Assembly (NCBI RefSeq): GCF_950295315.1
Contig: NC_080185.1
Location: 42,346,887-42,410,886 of the forward strand
Direction: 5' to 3'
DNA: 64,000 nt
Source: Erinaceus europaeus
Taxonomy: Eukaryota; Chordata; Mammalia; Eulipotyphla; Erinaceidae
The stretch's first letter is position 1. Each line of letters starts with the position of its first letter. The position numbers were made by a program, and so were the translations under genes. Below the pieces are notes generated by a model, which was given only the letters and a program-made list of their open reading frames with translations, searched no databases and was not told the origin of the DNA. This document shows, piece by piece, positions 52,583 through 63,978 of the stretch.

Positions 52583-52852
52583 TTTTTTTAATATTTATTT
52601 ATTCCCTTTTGTTGTCCTTGTTTTATCATTGTAGTTATTATTGATGTGGTTGTTGGATAGGACAGAGAGAAATGGAGAGAGGAGGGGAAGACGGGGGTGG
52701 GGGGAGAAAGATAGACACCTGCAGACCTGCTTCACTGCCTGTGAAGGGACTCCCCTGCAGGTGAGAGCCTGGGTCTCGAACTGGGATCCTTACGCTGGTC
52801 CTTGCGCTTCACGCCACCTGCGCTTAACCTGCTGAGCTACCGCTGGACTCCC
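52583..52852 (-). mobile_element. SINE-A
   Basis: Complete; preceded by a short TTTC repeat at 52553-52582. Flanks 52415-52550 and 52853-53029 are single-copy. Confidence 0.88.
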
Positions 52853-53029
52853 TGTCCTTCTCTTTTCTAACCACATCTAGCCATTCTGGCACTGCCATGG
52901 CTTCAGGTGTATGATGGGAACTGCTCCCAACCAGTATGGAAGTGCTAGTAGAATGATAGGAAAACAAGTCTCAGCGTCTAGTGGCGCACATTCCAGTCAC
53001 CATCTTGGTTCCAGCAGGTTTCTTCCATT

Positions 53030-53134
53030 TTTTTTTTTTTTTTAATTAGAGCACTGCTCTACTCTGCTTTATGGAGGCTCTTCAGTGCCTCAGGTCTATT
53101 TGCATAACCATTATGTTATCTTTCTCCACCCAGT
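53030..53134 (-). mobile_element. SINE-D, B-box region deleted
   Basis: AGAGCACTGCTCTACTCTGC, then ATTATGTTATCTTTCTCC head. Confidence 0.75.
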
Positions 53135-53339
53135 TCTTGTTTACAACTTGCTCCTTAAGGAAGTTATCAGTATGTTCAACAAGTTCTTCTGGTTTTGCAC
53201 TGAAATGACAGGGGAATTCTGGTGTCTTTCCTTCCGACTAATCTTGCCTGCCCCACTTTCACCTAAGCAGACTGGAATCGGTCACCAGACTGGAAATCAT
53301 TTGTGTTTGGCCCTGCCTGTACAATCAGAGTTGTTTTTC
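53135..53339. other. Single-copy upstream sequence
   Basis: Nothing recognised. Confidence 0.5.
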
Positions 53340-53343
53340 CGTC

Positions 53344-53406
<63 letters not shown>

Positions 53407-53517
53407 CTCTTTCTTTCTTTCTCTCTTTCTTTCTTCCTTTCTTTCTTTCTTTCTTTCTTACCTCCTTCTTTTCTTCCTTCCTTCCTTCCTTTCTTTCTTT
53501 CTTTTTTTTTTTTTTCT
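53340..53517. repeat. (TTTC)n microsatellite, long
   Basis: About 175 bases of pyrimidine tetranucleotides passing into TTCC and oligo-T, in the tail of the following SINE. Confidence 0.95.
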
Positions 53518-53841
53518 TTTCTTCCAGGGTTATGACTGGGGCTCAGTGCCTGCACTACAAATCTACCGCTCCTGGAGGGTATTTTTTTCCTTTTTGTTGT
53601 CCTTGTTGTTATTATTGTTGTTGTTACTGTTGTAATTGTTGTTGGATAGGACAGAGAGAAATTGAGAGAGGAGGGGATGACAGAGAGGGGGAGAGAAAGA
53701 CAGACACCTGCAGACCTGTTTCATCGCTTGTGAAGCAACCCCTCTGCAGGAGGGAAGCTGGGAACCCGAACCAGGATCCTTAGGGTCCTTGAGCTTTGTG
53801 CCACATGCTCTTAACCCTCTGTGCTACCGCCCAGCCCCCCA
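53518..53841 (-). mobile_element. SINE-A, long form
   Basis: 3' module CCAGGGTTATGACTGGGG, tail, body and head complete. Confidence 0.87.
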
Positions 53842-54087
53842 GAGTTTTTCTCATAGCAATATTAAGTGCTCATTTTTAAGTGGATAATGCTGTATGGCCT
53901 GCAAATGATGTGATAAATATCCAAAAGGCCCTTGTAGACAAAAGCTTCCCCATCCCTGATCTCAAGAAAAAAGAGACAGTTCTTCTGGAAGGCTGTCTGG
54001 AACATGGCTAATCAGGCCATTCTTACAGTTTGAAATTGGGAACCTTGGGGACAGAGGTGGAAAGGGAGATGATACTCAACTGTCTGC
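53842..54087. other. Single-copy upstream sequence
   Basis: Nothing recognised. Confidence 0.5.
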
Positions 54088-54637
54088 TATTTATTTATTT
54101 ATTATTTTTATTTCCACCATGGTTATCACTGGGGTTCAGTGCCGGCATCACAAATACACTGCTCCTGAGGGCCATTTTTTCCTTTTCTCTTCCTCCTCCT
54201 CTTTCTTCTAATTCTTCTTTAATTTGATGGGACAGAGAGAAATTGAGAGGGATAGGGGGAGCTAAAAGGGAGAGGGAGGGGCTGGGTGGTGGCACAACTG
54301 GTTGAGTGAGCACGTTACAATGCGCAAGGGCCTGGGTTCAAACCCCCAGTCCCCACCTGCAGGGGGAAAGCAGTGAAGCAGTGCTGCAGGTGTCTCTCTG
54401 TTGCCTTCCCTTTATCTTCCCCCTTTTCTCAATTTCTGGCTTTCTCTATCCAATAAATAAATAAAGATAATAAAAACATTAAAAAGGAAAAAAGAGGGAG
54501 AGTGAAAGAGAGATGCTTGGAGCCCTGCTCTACCACTTGTGAAGCATATGTCCTGCAGGTAGAGGTTGGGGGCTTGAACCGGGGTCGTTGTGCATGGTCA
54601 TGTGTGTGCTCAACCAGGTGTGCCACCACCTGGCTGC
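54088..54637 (-). mobile_element. SINE-B long form split by an inverted SINE-B
   Basis: 3' module and pyrimidine part at 54088-54280, body and head at 54491-54637. Confidence 0.82.
54287..54490 (+). mobile_element. SINE-B, nested, opposite orientation
   Basis: GGGGCTGGGTGGTGGCAC to CCAATAAATAAATAAAG; AGGGAGAG flanks suggest the TSD. Confidence 0.87.
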
Positions 54638-55013
54638 TCTCCCTTCATTTCTTACCATTATGGGTATGTCTCACTAATGACACAAATCCTGTCCTGTGTC
54701 ATCACTTCTCTCTCAAGCTCTCCTCTTGGAGGCGGTGACTGCTGCCACACAGCCTCACCATCGGTCAGGTGCTGGGTTTGAAACGTCACAAGATTCTTGG
54801 TGAAGCTGAGAATGAAACAAGATAGAGCCTGCCTTCTGTTTCTGTGGCTCTTGCATTCCTGGGCACGTCCATGCACATAAACATTGTGCAAAAACTTCTG
54901 GCTGAGCCTGTAAAGCAGAGTTAAGATCTTGACTCTGATAGTAATCATATTTTTCCCCAAAATTTATCATTATATGTACACTTTTTTTTTCTTTCATTTA
55001 AAAAATTATTTAT
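54638..55013. other. Single-copy upstream sequence
   Basis: Open frames on both strands without recognisable similarity; no feature supported. Confidence 0.5.
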
Positions 55014-55985
55014 TTATTTATAAAATGGAAACACTGACAAAAACCATAGGATAAGAGGAGTACAATTCCCATCACCAGAACTCCGTATTCCCTCCCCTCC
55101 CCTGATAGCTTTCCTATTCTTTAACCCCGTGGGAGTATGGACCCAGGATCATTATGGGGTGCAAAAGGTGGAAGGTCTGGCTTCTGTAATTGCTTCCTCG
55201 CTGAACATGGGCGTTGACAGGTCCATCCATACTCCCAGCCTGTCTTTCTTTCCCTGGTGGGGCTGGGTTCTGGGGAAGCAGGGCTCCAGAACACATTGGT
55301 GGGGTCATCTGCCCAGGGAACTCCGGTTGGCATCATAGTAGCATCTGGAACCTGGTGGCTGAAAGAAGAGTTAACATATAGAGCAGAGCAAATTGTTGAT
55401 TAATCATGAACCATGAAGATTTGGGGTTTCCATTTTGGAAATAGCTAGTAGGTCTATTTTAGATGTATTCCAAAGGGCCCATGACTTTATTAGTTTTTGC
55501 CTGAGCCTGACAACTGATACACAGGTGGACTCAGGTTATTGTCTGGGGAGATGATGTCATGGCTGAAAAAAGGGCTAGAAAGCTGGATCAGGGAAGAGAG
55601 TAGCTCCCAAATATGGGAAAAGTATAAAAATATTGTTGGCTGTAAACCCCATCAATTTGATCTGGGGCCCACATTCAGCATAGGAGCCTATGTAACCTCT
55701 ACATCCCTGTAGATCCAAACTTGCGTTCTGTGGTCATGAGTAGGAACTTTCTGAGGTGCACCAATTTCAGGACCCATCTTCTTCAGGTGGTAGATAGAGT
55801 ATGTTATCCAACCCCCCCCCCCTTCGGAGGATTGAACATTCTCTCCCGTTGTTGATCCATATTGAGGGCAAGGTCCTATGGGGGGCCCCCAAAGGGGTCC
55901 ATTATGTTGTTCCTGATGGAGATGACCAGTGATAATGGAGAGAGAGAAAACTATTCGAGGTTTTAGGCTCATCAACACACACTCA
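55014..55985 (-). mobile_element. U retroposon, longest continuous copy
   Basis: About 970 bases. On the minus strand it starts near GATGAGCCTAAAACCTCG and ends at TTTATAAATAAATAAATAAT. Not interrupted. No SINE-type A/B box seen at its start and no long open frame. Confidence 0.82.
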
Positions 55986-55989
55986 CACT

Positions 55990-56104
55990 TCCACCAGGAC
56001 AATGCTCAGCTCTGTAATCTGACGGTTCTTGGGATTGAACCTGGGACTTGAGTCTCAGGCATGAAGGCCTTTTTTTAGAACCATTATGCTATCTCCCCTC
56101 CCCA
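55990..56104 (-). mobile_element. SINE-D
   Basis: Complete but diverged. Confidence 0.75.
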
Positions 56105-56109
56105 TTATT

Positions 56110-56236
56110 ATTTCAAAAATATTTATTCATTAATGAGAGAACTAAAGCCTCATTCTGGCACAAGTGATGCCAAGAATAGAACTCAGAACCTCATGCCTGA
56201 GAATGTAACACTTTATCTACTGTGCCACCCCCCAGA
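56110..56236 (-). mobile_element. SINE-C
   Basis: TCATTCTGGCACAAGTGATG to GTGCCACCCCCCAGATTGC. Confidence 0.78.
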
Positions 56237-56271
56237 TTGCTTCCTCTGTTAATTACAAATAGCTTTTATCC

Positions 56272-56470
56272 CCTTCCCTTCCTTTTCCTTTCTCCTTCCT
56301 TCCTCCCTTCCTATCTTCTCTTTCTTCTTTTTCTCTCCCTTTCTTCCTTCCTTTCTTCTTTCTCTCTTTTCCTCCCTCCCTCCCTCTTCCTTCCTCCCTT
56401 TCTTTTCCTTCCTCTCTCCCTCACTCTTCCTTCATTTCTTTCTTTTTTCTTTCTGTCTTTCTTCCTTCCT

Positions 56471-56537
<67 letters not shown>

Positions 56538-56545
56538 CTTTTTCT
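56272..56545. repeat. Polypyrimidine tract with (TTTC)n
   Basis: About 270 bases almost free of purines on the plus strand; the right half is pure TTTC. Confidence 0.93.
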
Positions 56546-56660
56546 GTTTCCCAGGGCACTGCCCAGCTCTGGATTATGGTAGATCGGGGAATTGAATCCG
56601 GTACCTCGGAGCCTCATGCATGAGTCTATCTGGATAACCATGATAATATCCCCCCTCCCA
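56546..56660 (-). mobile_element. SINE-D
   Basis: CAGGGCACTGCCCAGCTC to ATAATATCCCCCCTCCC. Confidence 0.78.
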
Positions 56661-57318
56661 CAAATAGCTTTTCCATGTACACAGCTGACTGGTGGAATCT
56701 TTGTCAGCTTTGAAGGATGCAGGACGATCTCATACACTGGAAACGTGCAGCAGACCTAGTCCTGGTCCTGGTTCATGCAATGCCTGCAGACTCCCCCCCC
56801 CCAGCCCCAGCTTCTGTACCTTTCCAAATATAGCCTTTGGAGGCAGTGCCCTTTCTTTTTCGAGCCCTGCTCTGAATGCTCCATCTGCTTTGAAAGTCCT
56901 TCCTTCAGCCATTCCTTCACAGAGCCTCCTTGCCATTCAGAGCACAGCTGAAACAGGATCTTCTCTGGAAGGGCTTGTTGACCCCCACGCTCAACTGCTC
57001 CCTCTTGAGATTCTTCAATCATTTACCCCTCCATGTTATTTACTTATTTTTGTTTTCTCTGTTAAGGTCCATTTCTACTTCCCAAAGTGAAACGGCCATG
57101 GGGAAAAGCATCTTGTCTCTCGATGGCAGCTGGGACCCCGTGTCTGGAACGTGGCACCTAGTGATCATAAGATGGGTAAAGGGAGGGAGGGAGGAAGAAA
57201 GGATGGTGAGAGCAGACAAGGAAAGAAAGGAAACCTTCAGTTGGGACAGGTTAGAAAAGTGTGAGCAGAAGATAACCCATTCGTAGAATCATTTATTTCA
57301 GGCATACGATCAACATTA
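56661..57318. other. Upstream sequence with a possible ancient L2 fragment
   Basis: 56880-57060 has CATTCCTTCACAGAGCCTCC and CTCTGGAAGGGCTTGTTGAC in an order resembling L2 3' ends; weak. No gene. Confidence 0.4.
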
Positions 57319-57521
57319 GGGGGCCTGGTGGTGGCGCACCTGGTTAATCACACATATTGCCATGTTCAAGGACTCGGGTTAGAGCACCCCCCCCACTCTC
57401 CACCTGCAGGGGAGAAGTTCCATTTGCAGTGAAATAGGTATGCAGGTGAATCTCTGTCTCTCTCTCCTGCTCTCCCCCCTCTCCTCTGAATTTCTCTCTG
57501 CCCTATAAAATAAAATACAGT
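57319..57521 (+). mobile_element. SINE-B
   Basis: Near-consensus head GGTGGTGGCGCACCTGGTT; B box mutated (GGGTTAGAGC). Confidence 0.85.
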
Positions 57522-57694
57522 GTCAGCTGATTTTGCAAGATGGGTGAATTCATTGGCTTGTAGTGAATAATGCCAGCCTGGTCATTGGTTATTGGCCATC
57601 TGGTCTACCACTGTGCCATTCTGAATGTGCCCAACCTCACTGCATATTTAGCATCTTAAGTTCCAGCCACATCTATGATTTTAAAGTGAACTGC

Positions 57695-58440
57695 GATCTT
57701 TTATTTTATTTTTTTATTTTTGAGGGGTTTTTCTTTCTTTCCCTCCATCCTCGCCCTCTCCTTTCCCCTGCCTCATTTCTTTCTACCTGCTTCCAGGGTT
57801 ATTACAGGGGCTGAGTTCCTGCATGACTCCACTGCTTCTGGTTCTCATGTGTTTTTTTAAATAAAGGTTGAAAGGTCGAGAGATAGAAACGGCCAGAGAG
57901 GGAAGTCTGGCGGTAGTGCAGTGGGTTAAGCGCAGGTGGCACAAAGCACAAGGACAGGCTTAAGGATCCTGGTTTGAGCCCCCCAGCACCCCACCTGCAA
58001 GGAGGTCACTTCACAGGCGGTGAAGCAGGTCTGCAGGTGTCTATCTTTCTCTCCCCCTCTCTGTCTTCCCCTCCTCTCTCCATTTCTCTCGGTCCTATCT
58101 AACAACGACGACATCAATAACAACAACAATAATAACTACAACAACAATGGAAAACAACAAGGGCAACAAAAGGGAAAATAAATATAAAAAATAAATACAA
58201 GAAAATCCTTTTAAAAAAAAGCAAAGGCAACAAAAGGGAATAAATAAATAAATAAATATTTTTTTAAAAATGAAAGGGCCAGAGACAGGGAGAAATATAT
58301 ATAGTGAATGACAAATACTTTCAACACTGCTCCACCACTCATGAAGCCTCCCTCCTCCTGGTGGGAACCAGGGACCTGAACCTAGGTCCTTGAACATGGC
58401 AATGTGTGTGCTCATCCAGTTGTGTCGCCACCTGGTCCCT
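57695..58440 (-). mobile_element. SINE-B long form split by SINE-A
   Basis: 3' module and tail 57695-57900; body and head 58266-58440. Confidence 0.82.
57901..58265 (+). mobile_element. SINE-A with doubled tail
   Basis: The GGGCAACAAAAGGGAA-AATAAATA tail occurs twice (58158-58200, 58222-58260). Flanks AACGGCCAGAGAG / AAGGGCCAGAGAC are the TSD. Confidence 0.87.
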
Positions 58441-58504
58441 AAGCAAACAAATCGGCTTGGTTTTGTTTTAGGCTCTTTTTTTTCCTTATTTAGTTCTCAA
58501 AATA

Positions 58505-58740
58505 TTGTTTTATTTATTTCATTTTGTTATTGCCACCAGAGATGTCACGGGGGCTTGGTGCCTATGCTATACTAAGAATCTACCACTTCTGGTGGCCATT
58601 CCCCCCCCCCATTTCTTTTTCTTTCTATTTTATCGACTGGGACCGAGAAAAATTGAGAGGTGACAGGGAGGTGGGGCCTCAGACCCAGGTCCTTGCACTT
58701 GGTACTATGTGCTCTTAGCCATGTGTACCACTGCCCAATC
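58505..58740 (-). mobile_element. SINE-B, long form, body deleted
   Basis: 3' module GCCACCAGAGATGTCACGGG, then shortened body and head CACTGCCCAATCC. Confidence 0.78.
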
Positions 58741-58814
<74 letters not shown>

Positions 58815-58825
58815 TACATATATAT
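58741..58825. repeat. (TC)n(TA)n compound microsatellite
   Basis: TC run passing into TA run. Confidence 0.95.
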
Positions 58826-58849
58826 ACACTTAATATAGACACACAAACA

Positions 58850-58990
58850 CATGGTGGGGGGGAAGAGAGAGAGGGAGAGGAGACACCACAGCACTGAAGC
58901 TTCCTTCATTGTAGTGTGCATTGAACTCAAACCTGGGTCATACACATGACAAAGCAGAACACTATCCAACTGAGCTATTCTGCCAGCCCC
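58850..58990 (-). mobile_element. SINE-E
   Basis: GACACCACAGCACTGAAGC to GAGCTATTCTGCCAGCC. Confidence 0.82.
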
Positions 58991-59620
58991 AAATTTATGC
59001 TTTGATAACAGGCTTTGTCATTGGTGTACTGGTCAAGGGAAACCAGTGATTACAGAATCCGGCTGCAGTACACATGCCTTGAACATGACGACTTGGAGTT
59101 TGTAGTGTTTCCTTACTGGTTTTCTTTGTTTGAATTCCAAGGTTGAGACTTCAACCAAGGAACTTGCTAGAAGTATCCTGACTGTAATGAAGAGTCTCTT
59201 GAAATGTTTGATTAAGTGTCTTCTGCGGGATTTATCCCAGGTGGATGGCAGTGTTGAGTGGCTAATTGTGTCAATTTGGGTCCTCTAGGAGGCAGATGCT
59301 AATAGAGTGGTAGGCAAGCAGCATGTTGGTTGGGGATAATGTCTGTGAAAGGCAAGGGCATTGGGACAACTCTTCGACCACAAAGCAGAACTGACACAGG
59401 GGTAGGGGAAGAGAATGAGGTTGAGTAACATTGCCTTGAACCCTGAAGGAAATATATCCAAGTCTTGGCCAACCCAGAGGGAGTTATGGAAGACAGACCG
59501 CCTGTTAGGCGAGTCCCATGTTTGGCAAAAATTAACAGGCAATCCCTAGGAATAAGCCAGGCTCAATCATTGGCTGGAGTCCTCCAAGGGAGAGCATGAC
59601 TTTTTCAAGAATTCTGTGGT
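58991..59620. other. Single-copy upstream sequence
   Basis: No gene or repeat recognised. Confidence 0.5.
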
Positions 59621-59621
59621 T

Positions 59622-59748
59622 AGGCTGGGGAGATAGCATAATAGTTATGTAAATAGAATTTCAAGTCTGAGGTACCGAAGGTCTCAGGTTCTACCCACAG
59701 CACCACCGTATGCCAGAGCTCAGCAGTGCTTTGGTTAAAAAAATAAAT
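59622..59748 (+). mobile_element. SINE-D
   Basis: GCTGGGGAGATAGCATAATAG; CTGTGGTT on both sides is a likely TSD. Confidence 0.85.
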
Positions 59749-59811
59749 GCTGTGGTTCCTCTTGGAAGATGTCACAACCAGATGCTGTCAACTAATTTTA
59801 TTCCTTTTTTC

Positions 59812-60027
59812 TACATTTATTTATTTATTTTAACTTTATTTTATTTGATAGGACAGAGAGAAATTTAGAGAGAAGGGGGACAGAGAGGGAGAGAGACAGA
59901 GAGACACCCACAGACCTGCTTCATTGCTTGTGGAGCTTTCCCCCTGCAGGTGGGGGCCAGGGGTTTGAACCCAGGTCCTTATGCACTGTAATGTGTGCAC
60001 TTAACCAGGCACACCACACCCCAATGC
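59812..60027 (-). mobile_element. SINE-B
   Basis: Complete. Confidence 0.85.
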
Positions 60028-60074
60028 CATCTAACTTTACTCCTCATAACAAATTCATTTTTTTCTCTTTCTCC

Positions 60075-60118
60075 CTTCCTTCCTTCCTTCCTTCCTTCCT
60101 TCCTTCCTTCCTTCCTTT
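60075..60118. repeat. (CCTT)n microsatellite
   Basis: Ten or so units in the tail of the next SINE-D. Confidence 0.94.
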
Positions 60119-60123
60119 TACAT

Positions 60124-60238
60124 TTTTTACCAGAGCACTGATCAGGTCTGGCTTATGGTAGTGTGGAGGATTGAATCTGGGATTTCGAAGTCTCAAGGCC
60201 TGAGAATCTCTTTGCATAACCAACAATCTACCCCAGCC
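60124..60238 (-). mobile_element. SINE-D
   Basis: Complete; head CAACAATCTACCCCAGCCC mutated. Confidence 0.82.
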
Positions 60239-60514
60239 CTCAAAGTCTTTTTTTCAAATTTCTTTATGGGATGGGAGATAATGATTTACAAGAGAATTAT
60301 TTTCACATGGATACAGTTACATATCGCCTTGTGATAGCTGTCTGCTCACCACTCCCATCACCCACTCAAGTCGTCCACCATCATTGCACACCGGGTCTCC
60401 ATCACTCTATGGACCACCTCCTTCAAGAGTTCCTTAGATTTTTTTTTTACTCTGCTCTAATAGGTCCCAACTAGTCTAAGTTTCATCCTGTGAGCCTCCT
60501 TTCTTTTATTCTTT

Positions 60515-61060
60515 TTTATATTTATTTATTCCCTTTTGTTGCCCTTTTTAAAATATTTATTTATTTTCTTTTTGTTGCCCTCATTGTTTTTTATTATTGT
60601 TGTAGTAATTATTGTTGTAACTGATGTCGTCGTTGTTGGATAGGACAGAGAGAAATGGAGAGAGGAGGGGAAGACAGAGGGGGAGAGAAAGACACCTGCA
60701 GACCTGCTTCAAGGCCTGTGAAGCAACTCCCCCCCTGCAAGTGGGGAGCCGGAGGCTCGAACTGGCTTCTTTATGCCGGTCCTTGCACTTTGTGTCACGT
60801 GTCCTTAGCCTGCTGCGCTACTGCCGACTCCCTGCCCTTGTTGTTTTATTGTTGTTCTTGATGTCATTGTTGTTGGATAGGACAGAGAGAAATGGAGAGA
60901 GGAGGGGAAGACAGAAAGGGGGAGAGAAAGACAGACACCTGCAGACCTGCTTCACCACCTGTGAAGTGACTCCTCTGCGGGTGGGGGGCTGGGGGCTCGA
61001 ACCGGGGATCCTTACACCGGTCCTTGGGCTTCGCTCTTAACCTGCTCTTAACCCGCTGTG
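60515..61060 (-). mobile_element. SINE-A split by another SINE-A
   Basis: Tail 60515-60546, body and head 60834-61060. Confidence 0.85.
60547..60833 (-). mobile_element. SINE-A nested in SINE-A, same orientation
   Basis: TGCCCTT duplicated at both ends within the host tail GTTGCCCTTG. Confidence 0.87.
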
Positions 61061-61138
61061 CAGGTGCAGACCAGGGGCTTGAACTCTGGTCCTTGTGCAT
61101 CTTACCATGTGTGCTCAACCAGGTGCGGCACCCTCCCC
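61061..61138 (-). mobile_element. SINE-B head fragment
   Basis: CAGGTGCAGACCAGGGGC to GGTGCGGCACCCTCCCC; joined to the truncated head of SINE-A. Confidence 0.75.
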
Positions 61139-61290
61139 CTTTCTTTAATTTTTAAGTCCCAACTATAAGTGAGGTCATCTGGTATTCTTCCTCCTTCTGG
61201 CCCATCCCACTTAATGCAATTCCTTCAAGTTCCATTCAAGCCATAACAAAGGAGAAGATCTCATAATTTCCCACAGGTAAATAGTGCTCC

Positions 61291-61557
61291 ACTGGGAGTC
61301 AGGCAGTAGCGCAGTGGGTTAAATGCGCGTGGCGCAAAGCACAAGGACTAGCGTAAGGAGCCCGGTTCGACCCCCGGCCCCCACCTGCAGGGGAGTCGAT
61401 TCACAGGCAGTGAAGCAGGTCTGCAGGTGTCTATCTTTCTCTTCCCCTTTCTGTCTTCCCCTCCTCTCTCCATTTCTCTCTGTCCTATCCAACAACAACA
61501 ACAATAATAACTACAACAATAAAACAACAAAGGCAACAAACGGAAATAAAAAATAAT
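61291..61557 (+). mobile_element. SINE-A nested in old L1
   Basis: Flanked by TGCTCCACT on both sides; complete. Confidence 0.9.
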
Positions 61558-61689
61558 AATGCTCCACTATGTATATAGACCACAACTGTTTTAGCCACTC
61601 ATCTGTCCTTGGACATTTGGGTTGTTGCCACATTTGAAAACAGCAAATTATTCCTCAAAGGTAACTTTGTTCTTCTCCTCCTTCTTTTT

Positions 61690-61810
61690 TCCTTATCAGA
61701 GCACTGCTCAGCTCTGGCTTATGGTAGTTTGGGGGATTGAATTTGGGACTTCGGAGCCTCAGGCATGAGAGTCTTTTTGCGTAATCATTATGCTATCTAC
61801 CCCACCCTCA
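61690..61810 (-). mobile_element. SINE-D
   Basis: Near-consensus. Confidence 0.87.
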
Positions 61811-62571
61811 AATGTAAATTTCCATGCTTGCCACAGTTCATCTTTTGTGCTGCATGGATACACTTATCTAAGACCATCCAAAGTTCCTGAGGGCCCTCCC
61901 TTTCTGAAGGGGGAATGTAGTGAAAAGTGGTTGGAAGACCAGTTGTCTTGCTGCTGTTGACCACAGGGCTGTCTACCACCTACATGTCAGAGTGTTCCAG
62001 GACTCAGTCCTTGGCCCTCTCCCATGGTGACTGCTTCTTAGTCCCATAGCTTCACATTTTCATAGAATATTAATCCTCACGCGCATATCTCCGGCTAAGA
62101 TCTTCCTCTAAGCTTCAAACTTATATTTCCTTGGTCCACTTGGCAATTTAGTAGATTTCCAATTCATTACATTATTTACCACCCTGACCCAAGCAGATGC
62201 TTCCTAGAGTCTTCCTTACTTTAGAGAATAGCTACCATTCTTCACCAAGTCTCTGCGATAGTCATCCTCTATTATGTTATCTCTCTCTTTCTCTTTCTAT
62301 CTCTTCTCTCTCTCTCATTTCCTACAAATGTCCAGTGTATCAGCAAGTTCTGTTGTCTTTTCAATAGTTCTTCTATCGATCTCAAATTCTCTCCTATAGA
62401 ATGATAGTAGACATAAAGGGAGAAAAAGGGTTGGGGTCTTTTGAGCATGGTAGGGGAGGTATTTTTCTATACCTATTGTTTAGCTTCTTTTATTTGTTAT
62501 CATCTTTGGGGCCACTGGCTTGTGTATGCATCCTTCAGATCTCTTCCTTCTTCCTTAAATCACGGTCTTCA
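61811..62571. other. Upstream sequence, possibly ancient repeat in part
   Basis: Single-copy appearance; 62150-62360 loosely resembles old mammalian repeats but I cannot name one. No gene. Confidence 0.4.
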
Positions 62572-62936
62572 GGTTTTTGTTTGTTTGTTTGTTTGTTTGT
62601 TTTTTGCCTCCAGGGTTATTGCCGGGGCTCGGTGCCTGCACCACAAATCCACTGCTCCTGGAGACCGTTTTTTTCCTCTTTTGTTGCCCTTGTTTTTTTA
62701 TCATTGTTGAGGTTATTATTATTGTTGTTGTTGCTGCTGTCTTTGGATAGGACATAGAGAAATGGAGAGAGGAGGGGAAGACAGAGAGGGGGAGAGAAAG
62801 ATCTTCAGATCTGCTTCACCGCCTGTGAAGCGACTCCCCTGCAGGTGGGGAGCCGGGACTCGAACTGGGCTCTTTACACTGGTCCTTGCGCTTTGTGCCA
62901 CATGCACTTAACCCTCTGTGCTACCGCCTGACTCCC
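62572..62936 (-). mobile_element. SINE-A, long form
   Basis: (GTTT)n tail, 3' module GCCTCCAGGGTTATTGCCGG, body and head complete. Near-consensus. Confidence 0.9.
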
Positions 62937-63061
62937 AGTCATGACCTTCTTATGTCTCTCCTGTTGTGTCCAAGTGTCCAACTTTCTTTCTTTCCACATC
63001 TATTATTGTTATGTCTTCATTTTATTGGAGGGACAATGGTTTATAGCACACATGGGTAATT

Positions 63062-63213
63062 TTTTTTAAAAAGATTTTATTTATTTATGAGGAATATAGG
63101 AGGAGAGAGAGAAAGACATATATCACTCTGGTATATGTGCTGCTAGAGATTGAACTCGGGACTTCATGCTTGAGAGTACAATGCTTATTCACTGTGCCAC
63201 TTTCCAGACCACA
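63062..63213 (-). mobile_element. SINE-C
   Basis: Complete from AAAGATTTTATTTATTTATG to CACTTTCCAGACCAC. Confidence 0.88.
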
Positions 63214-63215
63214 GG

Positions 63216-63384
63216 TACAATTTCTTTATTTTGTATAGAATCAGAGAGAAATTAAGAGGGAAGGGATACAGAGGAAGAGAGAGATACCTGCAACACTGCT
63301 TCACTACCTCTTTCACATGAGGTCTGGGGGCTAAAACTGGGTTCCTTGTGCACTGTGATGTGTGTGCTCGACCAGGTGTGTAAT
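63216..63384 (-). mobile_element. SINE-B, internally shortened
   Basis: Body lacks CCCCCTGCAGGTGGGG; head GTGTGTGCTCGACCAGG. Confidence 0.78.
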
Positions 63385-63978
63385 TAATATTATTATTTTT
63401 TGCCACAAGGGTTATTGCTGGGGCTCGGTGCTGGCACTACAAAAATGCTGCTTCTGCCGGTTCAAGCCCCCGGCTCCCCACCTGCAGGGGAGTCACTTCA
63501 TGGGCGGTGAAGCAGGTCTGCAGGTGTCTATCTTTCTCTCCCCTCTCTCTCTGTCTTCCCCTCCTCTCTCCATTTCTCTCTGTCCTATCCAACAACAAAG
63601 CAACGTCAACAATGGCAATAATAACCGCAACGAGGCTGCAACAACTAGGGCAACAAAAAGGGGGAAAAATGGCCTCCATGAGCAGTGGATTCATGGTGCA
63701 GGCACCGAGCCCAGCAATAACCCTGGAGGAAAAAAAAATGCTGCTTCTGGCAGCTATTTTTTCCATTTTTTTTTAAGTGGATAAGACAGAGAGAAATTGA
63801 GAGGTGAGGGGAAGACAGAGAGGGAGAAGGGAGAGAGAAAGATAGACACCTGAAGACCTGCTTCACTGCTTGTGAAGCAACAACCCTGCAGGTGGGAAGC
63901 CAGGGCCTCGAACCAGGATCCTTGAGTGGGTCCTTGTACTTTGTACTATGTGTGCTTAACACAATCTGCCACCTCCTG
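63385..63978 (-). mobile_element. SINE-B long form split by SINE-A
   Basis: 3' module at 63400-63456, tail, body and head 63750-63978. Confidence 0.83.
63457..63734 (+). mobile_element. SINE-A long form, head-truncated, nested
   Basis: Begins at the B box (CCGGTTCAAGCCCCCGG); perfect 15-bp TSD AAAATGCTGCTTCTG (63442-63456, 63735-63749). Confidence 0.93.

Larger units (their letters stand above)
60240..61655 (-). mobile_element. Old L1 3' end, interrupted three times
   Basis: Pieces 60240-60514, 61139-61290 and 61558-61655 follow the L1 3' order in reverse (AAGTGAGGTCATCTGGTATT, AATGCAATTCCTTCAAGTTC, GCCACTCATCTGTCCTTGGA). Confidence 0.75.

Noticed and set aside
53085..53783. 232-codon open frame rich in Ser, Phe and Leu
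   Set aside because: It translates the (TTTC)n microsatellite and a SINE-A.
55014..55985. U element as a protein-coding gene or processed pseudogene
   Set aside because: Copies share order and an A-rich end, but open frames are short and differ between copies; no known protein recognised.
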